The notes below the pieces were generated by a model. It searched no databases. It was not told the DNA's origin and was given only the letters and a program-made list of their open reading frames with translations. Below, piece after piece: positions 24,443 to 33,863 of a DNA stretch of 47,422 nt; positions within the stretch are counted from its first letter, which is position 1, and each line of letters begins with the position of its first letter. The stretch comes from an uncultured Muribaculaceae bacterium. GTDB lineage: Bacteria > Bacteroidota > Bacteroidia > Bacteroidales > Muribaculaceae. The translations under genes and the position numbers were made by a program. The DNA is taken from the NCBI GenBank assembly GCA_910579305.1, contig CAJTTA010000012.1, positions 1 through 47,422 on the forward strand, in the 5' to 3' direction.

Positions 24443-25333
24443 ATGGATAACTTTTCCCTGCGGGGTCTGGGAATAGCACTCATCACCCCCTTTAATCAAG
24501 ACAAAAGCATTGATTTCAAGTCTCTTGGCAATCTTATAGAGCGTAATATCGCCGCCGGAGTCGATTATCTTGTAGTACTTGGCACTACAGGAGAGGCGGC
24601 TACTCTCTCATCGGCTGAACGCATTCAGGTAGCGGAGTTCGTGAAAGAGAGGAATGCAGGTCGTGTGCCTCTTGTGTTAGGTCTTGGCGGGAATTGCACC
24701 CATTCTCTTGTAGAGGAAATAAAGGCAGCTCCTCTTGACGGCTTTTCCGCCATACTGAGTGTGGCCCCGTTTTACAACAAACCATCACAGGAAGGGCTGT
24801 TCCTGCATTTCTCAGCTGTGGCTGAAGCGAGTCCGCTTCCTGTAATACTATATAATGTGCCGGGGCGCACCGGTGTCAATATCAAGGCGGAGACTACTTT
24901 GCGTCTCGCGCGTGCCTGCAGCAATATAATAGGCATCAAGGAGGCTTCCGGCGACATTGCGCAAGTGGAAGCTATCATAAAGGAAAGACCTAAAGGGTTC
25001 CATGTGATAAGCGGTGATGACGCCCTCGCCTTTCCATATATATGCATCGGTGCGGAAGGCGTGATTTCAGTAGTAGGCAATGCCTATCCTTCTTCTTTCG
25101 GCACACTTGTAAGAGAGGCGCTTGTCGGCAATCTCGAGATAGCGAGATCTCTCCAGCACCGTTTTGATGCTGTCTACCGTTACCTGTTCATCGACGGCAA
25201 TCCCTCCGGCATAAAGTGTCTGCTATATGCCATGGGCTTAATAGAAAACGAATTACGTCTGCCACTCTCTCCTTGTGCTTCAAATACAGCACAGCTCATA
25301 CGCTGTGCTATGGAGATCATGGGCGATGATTGA
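24443..25333 (+). CDS. dapA: 4-Hydroxy-tetrahydrodipicolinate synthase
   Basis: Condenses pyruvate with aspartate semialdehyde, the first step of lysine and diaminopimelate synthesis. From the ATG at 24443 it has 296 residues, the family norm. An upstream in-frame extension of 36 residues is rejected because it would precede the promoter-like element. The aldolase barrel has GIALITPF at 10-17, GTTGEAATLS at 47-56, Tyr137 (LYNVPGRTG) and the Schiff-base Lys166 (GIKEASGD). Its last 8 bp overlap the dnaG start. Confidence 0.95.
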   Translation: MDNFSLRGLGIALITPFNQDKSIDFKSLGNLIERNIAAGVDYLVVLGTTGEAATLSSAERIQVAEFVKERNAGRVPLVLGLGGNCTHSLVEEIKAAPLDGFSAILSVAPFYNKPSQEGLFLHFSAVAEASPLPVILYNVPGRTGVNIKAETTLRLARACSNIIGIKEASGDIAQVEAIIKERPKGFHVISGDDALAFPYICIGAEGVISVVGNAYPSSFGTLVREALVGNLEIARSLQHRFDAVYRYLFIDGNPSGIKCLLYAMGLIENELRLPLSPCASNTAQLIRCAMEIMGDD

Positions 25334-27539
25334 CAAAGCTACCGTAAAACGCATTCTTGACACCGCCGATATTGTGGAAGTAGTAAGTGACTACGTCCAC
25401 CTCACACGCCGCGGTGCCAACTTCATGGGGTTATGCCCGTTTCATAATGAACGCACACCCTCGTTCTCGGTATCTCCGTCCCGAGGCATATGTCATTGCT
25501 TTTCGTGCGGAAAAGGGGGTAGCCCGGTCAACTTCATCATGGAGAAGGAAGGTATCAATTTCCATGATGCGTTATTGCGCCTTGCCGAGAAATATGGTAT
25601 AAAAGTAGAAGAGCGGGAACTCTCGGAGGATGAGCGAAAAGCGCAAAGCGAGAGAGAAGCTATGCTCAATACCAACGCCTGGGCCATGAAGCGCTTTCAG
25701 GAAAACATGAATGCCACAGAGGAAGGACGCACTATAGGTCTTGAGTATTTCTTTCAGCGAGGAATTACCAGGCAGGCCATAGATAAATTCAAACTCGGAT
25801 ATGCTCTTGACTCCCCTTCCGACATATATAACGCAGCCATAAGGCAGGGTTATGACAAGGATGTTTTGCTGAGTGTAGGTCTCTGTGGCATAGGAGCTTC
25901 AAGCAATCGCCCTTATGACAGATTCAGAGGACGTGTTATATATCCCATGATCAACTCCGCAGGAAAAGTAATAGCCTTCGGAGGACGCGGCATCAAAGGA
26001 GAACCCGCAAAATACATTAATTCGCCAGAGTCGGATATTTACCACAAAAGTAATGAGCTATATGGTATATATCAGGCAAAGAATGCAATTATCCGACACA
26101 AAAAATGCTTTCTGGTAGAGGGATACATGGATGTTATCGGCATGTGGCAAAGCGGAATGGAGAACACCGTAGCTTCATCCGGCACTTCACTTACCGATGG
26201 GCAAGTAGCTCTCATTCACCGATTTACAGATAATATTACCATTATATACGATGGAGACAGCGCCGGAATAAATGCATCATTAAGAGCTATAGACATCTGT
26301 CTGGCGCAAAATATCGATGTAAAGCTGCTGCTGCTGCCGGAGGGCGAAGATCCTGATTCATATGCCCGTAGCCACACCCCTGAGCAATTCCGGACATACA
26401 TAGCTGAGCATGAACAGGATTTCATCACTTTCAAGGCCGGAGTATACTCGCATGCCGGCGCCACTACCACGGCCAGGGCTGAGGCGTTGAAATCAATGGT
26501 GACGTCCATAGCCCATGTAAGTGATCTCATCAGCCGCACAGTGTATATCCAGAAATGCAGTGCATTAATGCATGTCGCAGAAGCGGTGCTCACTGCCGAA
26601 GTCTCTCGGGCACGTGAAAGCGTGGTGCAGGCACAGCGCAAGCGCAGACAGCTTTCACGCCTTGCGGCAGCAGGCACTACATCCATCGTACAAGATTCCG
26701 AGAATGCCCGGAATTATGCGCCGACTGGCACTCCGTCAGACGTTCGAACGGAAACCGCAGACCCCACATCGTCTGAACCGAAACGACATCTCCAGTCCTT
26801 ACTGAATTCGGTGGAGACGCAGGTGATGCAATATGTAGTGAGATATGGGATGCACACATTCTGCCAGGCAGTGGATGAGAATGCAGGTGATGAGCGATGG
26901 ATCAACGTGACAGAATATGTGAGAGATGAGATGACTCTCGATAATATGAAGTTTGAAAATGCTTTCTACGATTCCTTATTCGCCCGTATCATCGAGATGA
27001 TTCCTGTCTTTAAAGAGCAATATTCAGCCAAGCTCAAGGAAATTGATGCCATGCTGGAGTCGGAGCATAAAGTATGGCTTGAAGATATGCAAAGCAAATC
27101 TCTATCCATAAGCCAGATAGAAAGCTATGAGGATAAGTATAGGGAGGAGACGGAACGACGCCGCACTGAAGCTTCTGTGCGCTATGAGTGCGAATGGATA
27201 GGCAACGAACTCGGCTCTGATCCTGATGATGATACCCGAAAATTTGTGCTCAACGCCATAATTCCAAGATACACTCTCAGCAAATACCATTCCAAAAACA
27301 TGCACATAGATACAGAGCAGGAACGCCTTGAAGAACTTCTGCCACGAGCTATAGTGGAGTGGAAAGACGCCCTGTTGCTGGAGAAGAGAAAAGAAATGGA
27401 GAATGAACTGAGAGCCGCCGGCATTGCCGGAGATATGGAAAAAATGAGAGAAATAATGCTCCGTATGCAAGAGAATGCGACTTTACGGAGTCAGACGGCG
27501 AAGAATCTGGGTGAACGTATTCTCATTCCGCGTCGTTGA
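25326..27539 (+). CDS. dnaG: DNA primase
   Basis: Synthesises RNA primers for replication. From the ATG at 25326 it has 737 residues, longer than the roughly 580 of E. coli. The CHC2 zinc-binding domain ligands are C37, H40, C58 and C61. The catalytic Toprim core has LVEGYMDVIGMWQSG with its glutamate and IYDGDSAGINAS with its aspartates. After about residue 420 there is a charged, low-complexity linker, then a long helical C-terminal region expected to bind the DnaB helicase. The start overlaps dapA by 8 bp. Alternative upstream starts lie inside dapA and are not supported. Confidence 0.95.
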   Translation: MIDKATVKRILDTADIVEVVSDYVHLTRRGANFMGLCPFHNERTPSFSVSPSRGICHCFSCGKGGSPVNFIMEKEGINFHDALLRLAEKYGIKVEERELSEDERKAQSEREAMLNTNAWAMKRFQENMNATEEGRTIGLEYFFQRGITRQAIDKFKLGYALDSPSDIYNAAIRQGYDKDVLLSVGLCGIGASSNRPYDRFRGRVIYPMINSAGKVIAFGGRGIKGEPAKYINSPESDIYHKSNELYGIYQAKNAIIRHKKCFLVEGYMDVIGMWQSGMENTVASSGTSLTDGQVALIHRFTDNITIIYDGDSAGINASLRAIDICLAQNIDVKLLLLPEGEDPDSYARSHTPEQFRTYIAEHEQDFITFKAGVYSHAGATTTARAEALKSMVTSIAHVSDLISRTVYIQKCSALMHVAEAVLTAEVSRARESVVQAQRKRRQLSRLAAAGTTSIVQDSENARNYAPTGTPSDVRTETADPTSSEPKRHLQSLLNSVETQVMQYVVRYGMHTFCQAVDENAGDERWINVTEYVRDEMTLDNMKFENAFYDSLFARIIEMIPVFKEQYSAKLKEIDAMLESEHKVWLEDMQSKSLSISQIESYEDKYREETERRRTEASVRYECEWIGNELGSDPDDDTRKFVLNAIIPRYTLSKYHSKNMHIDTEQERLEELLPRAIVEWKDALLLEKRKEMENELRAAGIAGDMEKMREIMLRMQENATLRSQTAKNLGERILIPRR

Positions 27540-27591
27540 TTAGAGTCGGCTCTTGGGGGACATGTATGCGTCAGGCGAAATTCCTGAGATA

Positions 27592-27623
27592 TTTGTGTAT
27601 CCGGATTTTTTTTGCTAATTTCG
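27592..27623 (+). promoter_or_regulatory. Promoter of the DUF3127 gene
   Basis: TTTG (27592-27595), a 20-bp spacer and TAATTTCG (27616-27623) fit the Bacteroidetes promoter pattern with one change in the -7. The start site would be near 27630, giving a leader of about 93 nt before the ATG at 27724. The gene is thus probably transcribed independently of dnaG. Confidence 0.65.
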
Positions 27624-27723
27624 CATGATATTTTATCCGCTCACAAGTTTTTATTTATTTCCAATTATGTGTGCGTGATATAAATCCCAATTCATAATAC
27701 TTTCGCTAAAAATTTAAAGCAAA

Positions 27724-28113
27724 ATGGAAATATCAGGAAAAATCATAGCTAAGTTGCCTTTGCAGGAAGGTGTGGCCAAGGCCTCGGGCCGCAATTGGAA
27801 AAAACAGGAATATGTGCTTGAGACACATGATTCTTTCCCCCGCAAAGTAAAATTTGATTTCTTTGGAGAGCGGGTAGACCAATATCCTTTGGAAATTGGC
27901 GAAGAGGTTACCGTGTCATATGATCTTGAGAGCCGCGAGTTCAATGGCCGTTGGTATACAGACGTGCGCGCATGGAAAGCCGATAAAGGCATGGCTCCCG
28001 CTGCAGGGCAACAGATGCCTCCGGTGAATGCACCTGACCCATTTGGTGCCCCAGCTCCTCAGCCAGGCGCATTTGCGTCCCCTGAAAATGCACAGGATGA
28101 TCTCCCATTCTGA
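27724..28113 (+). CDS. DUF3127 protein with SSB-like C-terminal tip
   Basis: This 129-residue cytoplasmic protein of the DUF3127 family is common in Bacteroidetes. Residues 1-90 form a beta-rich domain (MEISGKIIAKLPLQEG, NWKKQEYVLETHD, EIGEEVTVSYDLESREFNGRWYTDVRAW) compatible with an OB-type fold. A Pro/Ala/Gln-rich linker (about 91-118) follows. The last residues are QDDLPF, the acidic-hydrophobic tip by which single-stranded-DNA-binding proteins recruit partners. This layout of OB-like domain, linker and tip copies that of SSB. The gene follows dnaG but has its own promoter. A function in DNA replication or repair is an inference; the family has no established role that I know of. Confidence 0.88.
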   Translation: MEISGKIIAKLPLQEGVAKASGRNWKKQEYVLETHDSFPRKVKFDFFGERVDQYPLEIGEEVTVSYDLESREFNGRWYTDVRAWKADKGMAPAAGQQMPPVNAPDPFGAPAPQPGAFASPENAQDDLPF

Positions 28114-28145
28114 TACGAGCGCTCACACGCAACATGATAATGACA

Positions 28146-28194
28146 GACAGTGCGCGGCTGCATCCACATGTTGCCGGTACTGTCTTATATTTTT
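28146..28194 (+). terminator. Possible weak terminator after the DUF3127 gene
   Basis: GACAGT (28146-28151) pairs with ACTGTC (28179-28184), with GGC/GCC pairs inside a large loop. TTATATTTTT follows. The stem is short and broken, so this is only a candidate. Confidence 0.35.
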
Positions 28195-28207
28195 GAATAC
28201 ACTCTAA

Positions 28208-28250
28208 GCTTAGCCCTAATCTATTATGGCTAAGCGGCAAACACTTTGCC
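28208..28250 (+). promoter_or_regulatory. Two tandem hairpins in the rsfS leader
   Basis: GCTTAGCC (28208-28215) pairs with GGCTAAGC (28228-28235) around 12 nt. GGCAAA (28236-28241) pairs with TTTGCC (28245-28250) around a CAC triloop. The two perfect stems abut each other and end 21 nt before the rsfS ATG. Neither is followed by a T-run. Confidence 0.45.
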
Positions 28251-28271
28251 CGATCTGATTGTTACATTATT

Positions 28272-28637
28272 ATGAATAATATTTCTGACCAAGACCTCAT
28301 CGCATCAATAGTAGAGGGCATACAGGAGCGAAAAGGACATGAGATCAGCATCATTGACCTCACGTCTCTTCACGTAAATAACGCCCTGTATTTCATCATC
28401 GCCCAAGGCAATACGCCCACTCAAGTCTCAGCAATAGCAGATTCTGTAAGAGAAATCGCCCATAAAAAGACCGGGCTAAAACCCATAAATTACACAGGTT
28501 ACACGAATTCCACATGGATTGCAATAGACTATGGGTCAATCATGGTGCATATCTTTGTGCCCGATGCAAGAAAGTTCTATGACATCGAACAATTATGGGC
28601 TGACGGCGTTATAACCAACATACCCGATGTGGATTAA
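28272..28637 (+). CDS. rsfS: Ribosomal silencing factor RsfS
   Basis: Binds ribosomal protein uL14 on the 50S subunit and blocks subunit joining when nutrients are short. The 121 residues match the Iojap/YbeB/RsfS family. Family stretches are DLIASIVEGIQERKGHEISIIDL, NALYFIIAQGNTPTQVSAIADS and STWIAIDYGSIMVHIFVPDARKFYDIEQLW. It lies 43 bp upstream of ftsH, a neighbour order frequent in Bacteroidales, and is probably cotranscribed with it. Two small hairpins lie in its leader. Confidence 0.95.
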   Translation: MNNISDQDLIASIVEGIQERKGHEISIIDLTSLHVNNALYFIIAQGNTPTQVSAIADSVREIAHKKTGLKPINYTGYTNSTWIAIDYGSIMVHIFVPDARKFYDIEQLWADGVITNIPDVD

Positions 28638-28680
28638 TCCGTTTTATCTTTTATTCAACACTCGCTAAACCAAAATATCT

Positions 28681-30795
28681 ATGGCTATAGGCTCACGTCA
28701 ACCGGGAAAAAAGACCCCTGGCAAGCGTCCGATACTCAATATGTATTGGATGTACTTGCTTATAATATTATCTCTTTTTGCACTCTATAATTTTCAGGAT
28801 AACACTGATGTCAAAGAGGTCAGTATTGATGAATTGATTGCTCAGGTAGTCAACGGCAACGTTGAGGAGGTTAAAATCAATCGTTCGGATGCTACTATAG
28901 TAGGCATTCTCAATAATGAAGGAGTCAAGCAAAACGGCCTAAGCTCAGGTAAAGACAAAATTTCCAAAGGTGAACTGAGATCCCAAGCAGTAAGCGCCGA
29001 ACGATTTGATGACAAACTTGCACAGGCCAACGCCGAAAGGAAAAAACGCGGCTTGGAACCTGTGCCATATGAATTTGTCAACAGTTCCGACTTGATGAAA
29101 TTATTCTGGTATTTCGGGCCAATCCTATTATTCATACTTGTCATGGTGCTCATGTCCAGGCGAATGAGTGGCCCAGGAGGTGCCGGAGGTATATTCAACG
29201 TGGGCAAAAGCCGTGCAAAAGTGTTTGATAAGAACAATGATACCAACGTCACTTTTAAGGACGTGGCCGGCCTGGCAGAAGCTAAAGTGGAGATTGAAGA
29301 AATCGTGGAATTTCTCAAAAATCCGGAGCGTTACACCGAACTCGGAGCCAAAATTCCTCGTGGCGCTTTGCTGGTAGGCCCTCCGGGCACAGGCAAGACT
29401 TTGCTTGCCAAGGCTGTGGCGGGAGAAGCTAATGTGCCGTTCCTATCAATGAGCGGATCCGATTTTGTAGAAATGTTTGTCGGCGTGGGTGCCGCACGAG
29501 TGCGAGACCTCTTCAAGCAGGCCAAAGACAAGGCCCCTTGCATTGTCTTTATTGATGAGATCGACGCAGTAGGACGCGCACGTGGAAAGAATCCGAGCAT
29601 GGGCTCAAATGATGAGCGGGAGAACACTCTTAACCAAATGCTCACAGAGATGGATGGCTTCGGCTCCAATAATGGTGTGATCATCCTGGCTGCTACCAAC
29701 CGTGTAGACATGCTTGATAAGGCGCTTCTGCGCCCCGGGCGCTTTGACAGGCAGATATATGTAGATCTTCCGGAGCTCACCGACCGTGTGGAAATTCTCA
29801 ACGTGCATCTGCGTAATATCAAAGTCAACGCCACTCTCAATGTAGAGCAGATAGCTCGTCAGACCTCCGGCTTCTCCGGTGCGGATCTTGCCAATGTATG
29901 CAATGAAGCCGCCCTGATAGCTGCCCGCAACAATCAGAATGATGTAGGCATGGAAGATTTCCGCAAAGCCATCGACCGTATTGTAGGTGGTCTGGAGAAG
30001 AAATCAATTGTCTACACCAATGAAGAAAAAGTAGCCATTGCCACACATGAAGCCGGACATGCCACCGTGAGCTGGCTCATAAGATATGGCAATCCGCTTG
30101 TAAAAGTCACAATTGTGCCCCGCGGGCGTGCCGGAGGATATGCCATGTATGCTCCCGAGGAGCGTCATTATGAACCTATGCAGAGTCTTGTCGACAATAT
30201 CTGCACGCTTGTGGCCGGTCGCGCTGCCGAGGAAGTCTTCACCGGCATCGTAGGCACAGGAGCGAGCAACGACCTGGAGCGTGCCACCAAGATTGCCCTG
30301 AGCATCGTAATGTATTATGGAGCGAGCCCGCGTCTTAAGAATCTTAATTATTATGATTCCACAGGACAGGCTTATGGCTTCTCAAAACCATATTCAGAAG
30401 CTACGGCCAAAATTATTGATGAAGAAGTGGAGCGCATAATAAATGAGCAATATGAGCGTGCCAAGGACATTCTTAAGAAATATGCCAAGGAGCATAATGA
30501 GATCCGCGACTTACTCATAAAGCGCGAAGTAATTTACAATGATGATGTGGAGGTTATTCTCGGCCCGCGCCCATGGAAGAGCCGTGATGAAGACCCAAAT
30601 GTGAAGGCTCATCAGCAGAAGATGCTCTCTTCTGAGTCAGCATTCAAGATTGCTGACAGCGCGGAGGATACTCCCAAAAATGAAGAACCCGAACAAGAAG
30701 CACAGGAATCCGAAGTAAAATCCCTGCCCGATACTCATACTGCTGACCAAGACTCTGATGAGGATGCAGGCACTCCGCCTCCTTTCAATAAATAA
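28681..30795 (+). CDS. ftsH: ATP-dependent zinc metalloprotease FtsH
   Basis: Membrane-anchored AAA+ protease that degrades misfolded membrane proteins and regulators. It has 704 residues. Two N-terminal membrane helices (about 20-38 and 138-160) flank a periplasmic domain. The AAA+ domain has Walker A GPPGTGKT at 233-240, Walker B (CIVFIDEIDAVGRARG) and SRH (LLRPGRFDRQI). The zinc-protease motif HEAGH is at 456-460. The C-terminal 50 residues are acidic and low in complexity (EEPEQEAQESE). It is followed after 27 bp by hflX. In E. coli HflX sits near the FtsH regulators HflKC; here it is next to FtsH itself. Confidence 0.97.
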   Translation: MAIGSRQPGKKTPGKRPILNMYWMYLLIILSLFALYNFQDNTDVKEVSIDELIAQVVNGNVEEVKINRSDATIVGILNNEGVKQNGLSSGKDKISKGELRSQAVSAERFDDKLAQANAERKKRGLEPVPYEFVNSSDLMKLFWYFGPILLFILVMVLMSRRMSGPGGAGGIFNVGKSRAKVFDKNNDTNVTFKDVAGLAEAKVEIEEIVEFLKNPERYTELGAKIPRGALLVGPPGTGKTLLAKAVAGEANVPFLSMSGSDFVEMFVGVGAARVRDLFKQAKDKAPCIVFIDEIDAVGRARGKNPSMGSNDERENTLNQMLTEMDGFGSNNGVIILAATNRVDMLDKALLRPGRFDRQIYVDLPELTDRVEILNVHLRNIKVNATLNVEQIARQTSGFSGADLANVCNEAALIAARNNQNDVGMEDFRKAIDRIVGGLEKKSIVYTNEEKVAIATHEAGHATVSWLIRYGNPLVKVTIVPRGRAGGYAMYAPEERHYEPMQSLVDNICTLVAGRAAEEVFTGIVGTGASNDLERATKIALSIVMYYGASPRLKNLNYYDSTGQAYGFSKPYSEATAKIIDEEVERIINEQYERAKDILKKYAKEHNEIRDLLIKREVIYNDDVEVILGPRPWKSRDEDPNVKAHQQKMLSSESAFKIADSAEDTPKNEEPEQEAQESEVKSLPDTHTADQDSDEDAGTPPPFNK

Positions 30796-30822
30796 TAAGT
30801 TTACAAATTAAACTTACGCAAA

Positions 30823-32055
30823 ATGATTGAGGACAATATTATATCAACCGAAGCCAATGAGCGCACTGTGCTTGTGGGCCTGATCACTCAGAATCAGAAT
30901 GAAAGCAAGACTCGCGAGTATCTTGATGAGCTTGCATTTCTGGCTGATACAGCGGGAGCGGTACCAGTGCACACTTTCTTGCAAAAACTTGATTATCCCA
31001 ATCCCCGCACCTATGTAGGCAAGGGTAAGCTGGAAGAGATCAGGGAATATGTGGAGCAAGAGGAGATAGGAATGGTAATTTTCGATGACGACCTCTCTAC
31101 CAAGCAGGTGACTAATATAGAGCGCGAGTTGAAAGTAAAGATTCTTGACCGCACTTCACTAATACTTGACATCTTTGCCCGCAGAGCACAGACCGCAACA
31201 GCTCGCACTCAGGTCGAACTGGCTCAATACCAATATCTGCTCCCTCGCCTTACAAGAATGTGGACTCACCTTGAGCGCCAGCGTGGTGGCATAGGCATGC
31301 GTGGCCCCGGTGAGACTCAGATTGAGACTGACCGCCGCATTATCCTCGACAAAATATCACGTCTTAAGGAAGAATTGCGCCATATCGACAGGCAGAAATC
31401 AATACAGCGGAAGAATCGTGGCAAACTTACCCGCGTAGCGCTCGTGGGCTACACCAATGTCGGCAAGAGCACAATCATGAATCTACTGAGCAAGAGCGAA
31501 GTGTTTGCCGAGAATAAACTCTTTGCCACTCTCGACACTACAGTGCGCAAGGTGATTATCGACAACCTGCCGTTCCTTCTCACCGATACGGTAGGATTCA
31601 TCCGCAAACTCCCCACTCATCTTGTGGATTCGTTCAAATCAACACTTGATGAAGTGCGTGAGGCTGACTTGCTGGTACATGTTGTAGACGTAAGCCATCC
31701 GCAATTTGAGGAACAGATCGAGGTTGTAAACCGCACTCTGCAGGAAGTGTGCGGAGCTGCTGACAAGCCTATGATAATGGTGTTCAACAAGATTGACGCA
31801 TTTACCTATATCCCCAAGGATCCTGAGGATCTCACTCCGTCCACCCGGGAAAATATTCCATTGGAAGAATTTGAGAGCACATGGATGGCTCGCACTTCGG
31901 GCAACTGCGTATTCATTTCTGCAAAGCAGCGCATTAATATCGAGGCTTTGAAAGATATGCTCTACGAAAAAGCACGTGAGATTCATGCGGAACGCTTCCC
32001 GTATAATGATTTCCTCTTCCAAAAGTATGATGAGGACTTCTCACCTGAGGCCTGA
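30823..32055 (+). CDS. hflX: Ribosome-associated GTPase HflX
   Basis: GTPase that splits or rescues stalled 70S ribosomes, notably in heat stress. It has 410 residues. The N-terminal HflX domain has NPRTYVGKGKLEEI and IILDIFARRAQTATARTQVELAQ-like sequence. A glycine-rich RGGIGMRGPGETQIETDRR follows. The GTPase domain has G1 GYTNVGKST at 209-217, G3 DTVGFIRKLP and G4 NKID. The C-terminal domain is short. It lies 27 bp after ftsH, so cotranscription is likely. Confidence 0.96.
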   Translation: MIEDNIISTEANERTVLVGLITQNQNESKTREYLDELAFLADTAGAVPVHTFLQKLDYPNPRTYVGKGKLEEIREYVEQEEIGMVIFDDDLSTKQVTNIERELKVKILDRTSLILDIFARRAQTATARTQVELAQYQYLLPRLTRMWTHLERQRGGIGMRGPGETQIETDRRIILDKISRLKEELRHIDRQKSIQRKNRGKLTRVALVGYTNVGKSTIMNLLSKSEVFAENKLFATLDTTVRKVIIDNLPFLLTDTVGFIRKLPTHLVDSFKSTLDEVREADLLVHVVDVSHPQFEEQIEVVNRTLQEVCGAADKPMIMVFNKIDAFTYIPKDPEDLTPSTRENIPLEEFESTWMARTSGNCVFISAKQRINIEALKDMLYEKAREIHAERFPYNDFLFQKYDEDFSPEA

Positions 32056-32106
32056 TTCTTTAAATCTCTACATGACGGTTCTACATATATTCAACACGCT
32101 ATAAAT

Positions 32107-33843
32107 ATGTCTTCCGATTCCAATCATATCCACCTTACAGAATCTCAGATTCTTCAACTTGAGCGACAGGGATGTTATTCTCCCACGTGGCACAAGGTAA
32201 TGGTCACTGCCGCCACTGATTTAGCACTCATTCGCATGTCAAGATTCTATGGCGATGTCAGGATAGGCTCGCTAGTGTCAGATTCTGAAAATCTGCAGGG
32301 CATATTCGGTGCCGTAGTGCATGATTGTAAGATTGGTGATGCTGCCTATGTCAGCAATGTGGCAGGCGAATTACGTGGAATTGAAATCGATGATCACGTA
32401 ATTATTGAGAATGTAGGCCGTATTACCGCCGACCTGGAATCGCCTTGCGGACTTGGAGAGCAGGTGAGCGTGTTGGATGAGACCGGTAGTCGCCCAGTGC
32501 CATTATTCCCCGACCTCACTGCGCAGCTTGCCTCACTCATGGCCCACTATCCCCGACTGGCGGAAAATATAATTCTGCCCATGCTTAAAGAAGAATGGGA
32601 ACAAGCTCCCATGGGGGGATATATCGGCAGAGGAGTCGTCATACGTGACGTGAAACTCATCCATAATGTGCGCATTGATAAAGATATTGTCGTTGAGGGA
32701 GCCTCACGACTTGTCAATGGCCGTATCATAAACAATGCGACTGCTTCCAGGAGACTCTCTTATATTGGATCAGATGTAGACGCAGAGAATTTTATGGTGG
32801 TAGACGGACGTGTTGATTCAGGGGCACTGTTGCGGAATTGCTTCGTAGGCCAGGGTGCCGAGATTGGTAAGCATTTCACAGCCCATGATTCACTGTTCTT
32901 TGCCAATTGCTCCTGCGAATGTGGAGAGGCGTGTGCTGCGTTGGCCGGCCCCTACACGGTGACCATGCACAAGAGTTCTCTGTTGATTGGTGCCGAGTAC
33001 TCGTTCATGAATGCCGGTTCCGGCACCAACGCATCCAATCACATGTATAAGCTTGGCCCCGTGCACTGGGGAATTATGCAACGCGGCGTCAAGACCTCCA
33101 GCGGTGCCTATATAATGTGGGACGGAAAAATCGGCGCATTTTCTCTACTCATGGGGCAGCACAAGTCTCATCCTGATACCTCTCTGTTCCCATTTTCCTA
33201 TCTCTTTGCCACAGATAGAGGCAGCACTATCGTCACGCCCGGCATCATGCTTAGGAGTTGCGGCCTGATGCGAGATAAGCTCAAGTGGCCCAAGCGTGAC
33301 CGACGGAAAGATTCTGATGTTCCATTAATGGATCATATCACATTTGACGTCCTCAACCCCATCACCGTCGGCGCCATGCTGAAAGCTTTGCCTATACTTG
33401 ATGAAATGTCGGCTTCCAGGCCTGAACCAGATGGCTTTTTTCATTATAACGGCCTGTTGCTCACTCCCGGAGGCATTAAGCGCGGGAGGGAATTTTACGT
33501 CATGGCAATAGTAAAGTATTTTCACACGGTGCTCGCCTCTGCCCCCGAAGAAACAGAGATACTCTCCAGGCTGCACGTTCCGGAGGAGTGGATAGAAATT
33601 GGGACACAGATTGCACCCTCATCGATCATAAATGAAATCAGAGAATGTGAGGATTCAGCAAGCATCACACAAGTGTTAGACAATGCTTTCCTACACTATA
33701 AGGCACTTGAATACTCATGGGTCAGGAAACTTGTCACGCCCTCCTGGGCCGACCTGCTTAAGAATGCACAAGCATTCATCGACCGTCTTGACCGAGAGAT
33801 TGAGGCTGACCGTGCCTCCGCATTGGCCTCTATACGGAAATAG
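32107..33843 (+). CDS. DUF4954 family protein with a left-handed beta-helix
   Basis: Conserved Bacteroidetes protein of 578 residues, cytoplasmic by lack of a signal peptide. The first half and middle show hexapeptide-like periodicity ([LIV]-G-x(4)), as in sugar nucleotidyl- or acyltransferase beta-helices: VRIGSLVSDSENL, CKIGDAAYVSN, VIIENVGRI, NCFVGQGAEIGKHF, CGEACAALAGPYTV. The C-terminal 200 residues are helical. An N-terminal LTESQILQLERQGCYSPTWHKV element matches other members. The activity is unknown; the fold hints at acyl or nucleotidyl transfer. It follows hflX by 51 bp and faces the convergent acetyltransferase gene 20 bp away. Confidence 0.85.
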   Translation: MSSDSNHIHLTESQILQLERQGCYSPTWHKVMVTAATDLALIRMSRFYGDVRIGSLVSDSENLQGIFGAVVHDCKIGDAAYVSNVAGELRGIEIDDHVIIENVGRITADLESPCGLGEQVSVLDETGSRPVPLFPDLTAQLASLMAHYPRLAENIILPMLKEEWEQAPMGGYIGRGVVIRDVKLIHNVRIDKDIVVEGASRLVNGRIINNATASRRLSYIGSDVDAENFMVVDGRVDSGALLRNCFVGQGAEIGKHFTAHDSLFFANCSCECGEACAALAGPYTVTMHKSSLLIGAEYSFMNAGSGTNASNHMYKLGPVHWGIMQRGVKTSSGAYIMWDGKIGAFSLLMGQHKSHPDTSLFPFSYLFATDRGSTIVTPGIMLRSCGLMRDKLKWPKRDRRKDSDVPLMDHITFDVLNPITVGAMLKALPILDEMSASRPEPDGFFHYNGLLLTPGGIKRGREFYVMAIVKYFHTVLASAPEETEILSRLHVPEEWIEIGTQIAPSSIINEIRECEDSASITQVLDNAFLHYKALEYSWVRKLVTPSWADLLKNAQAFIDRLDREIEADRASALASIRK

Positions 33844-33863
33844 ACTGAAGAGTCACATCTCCC

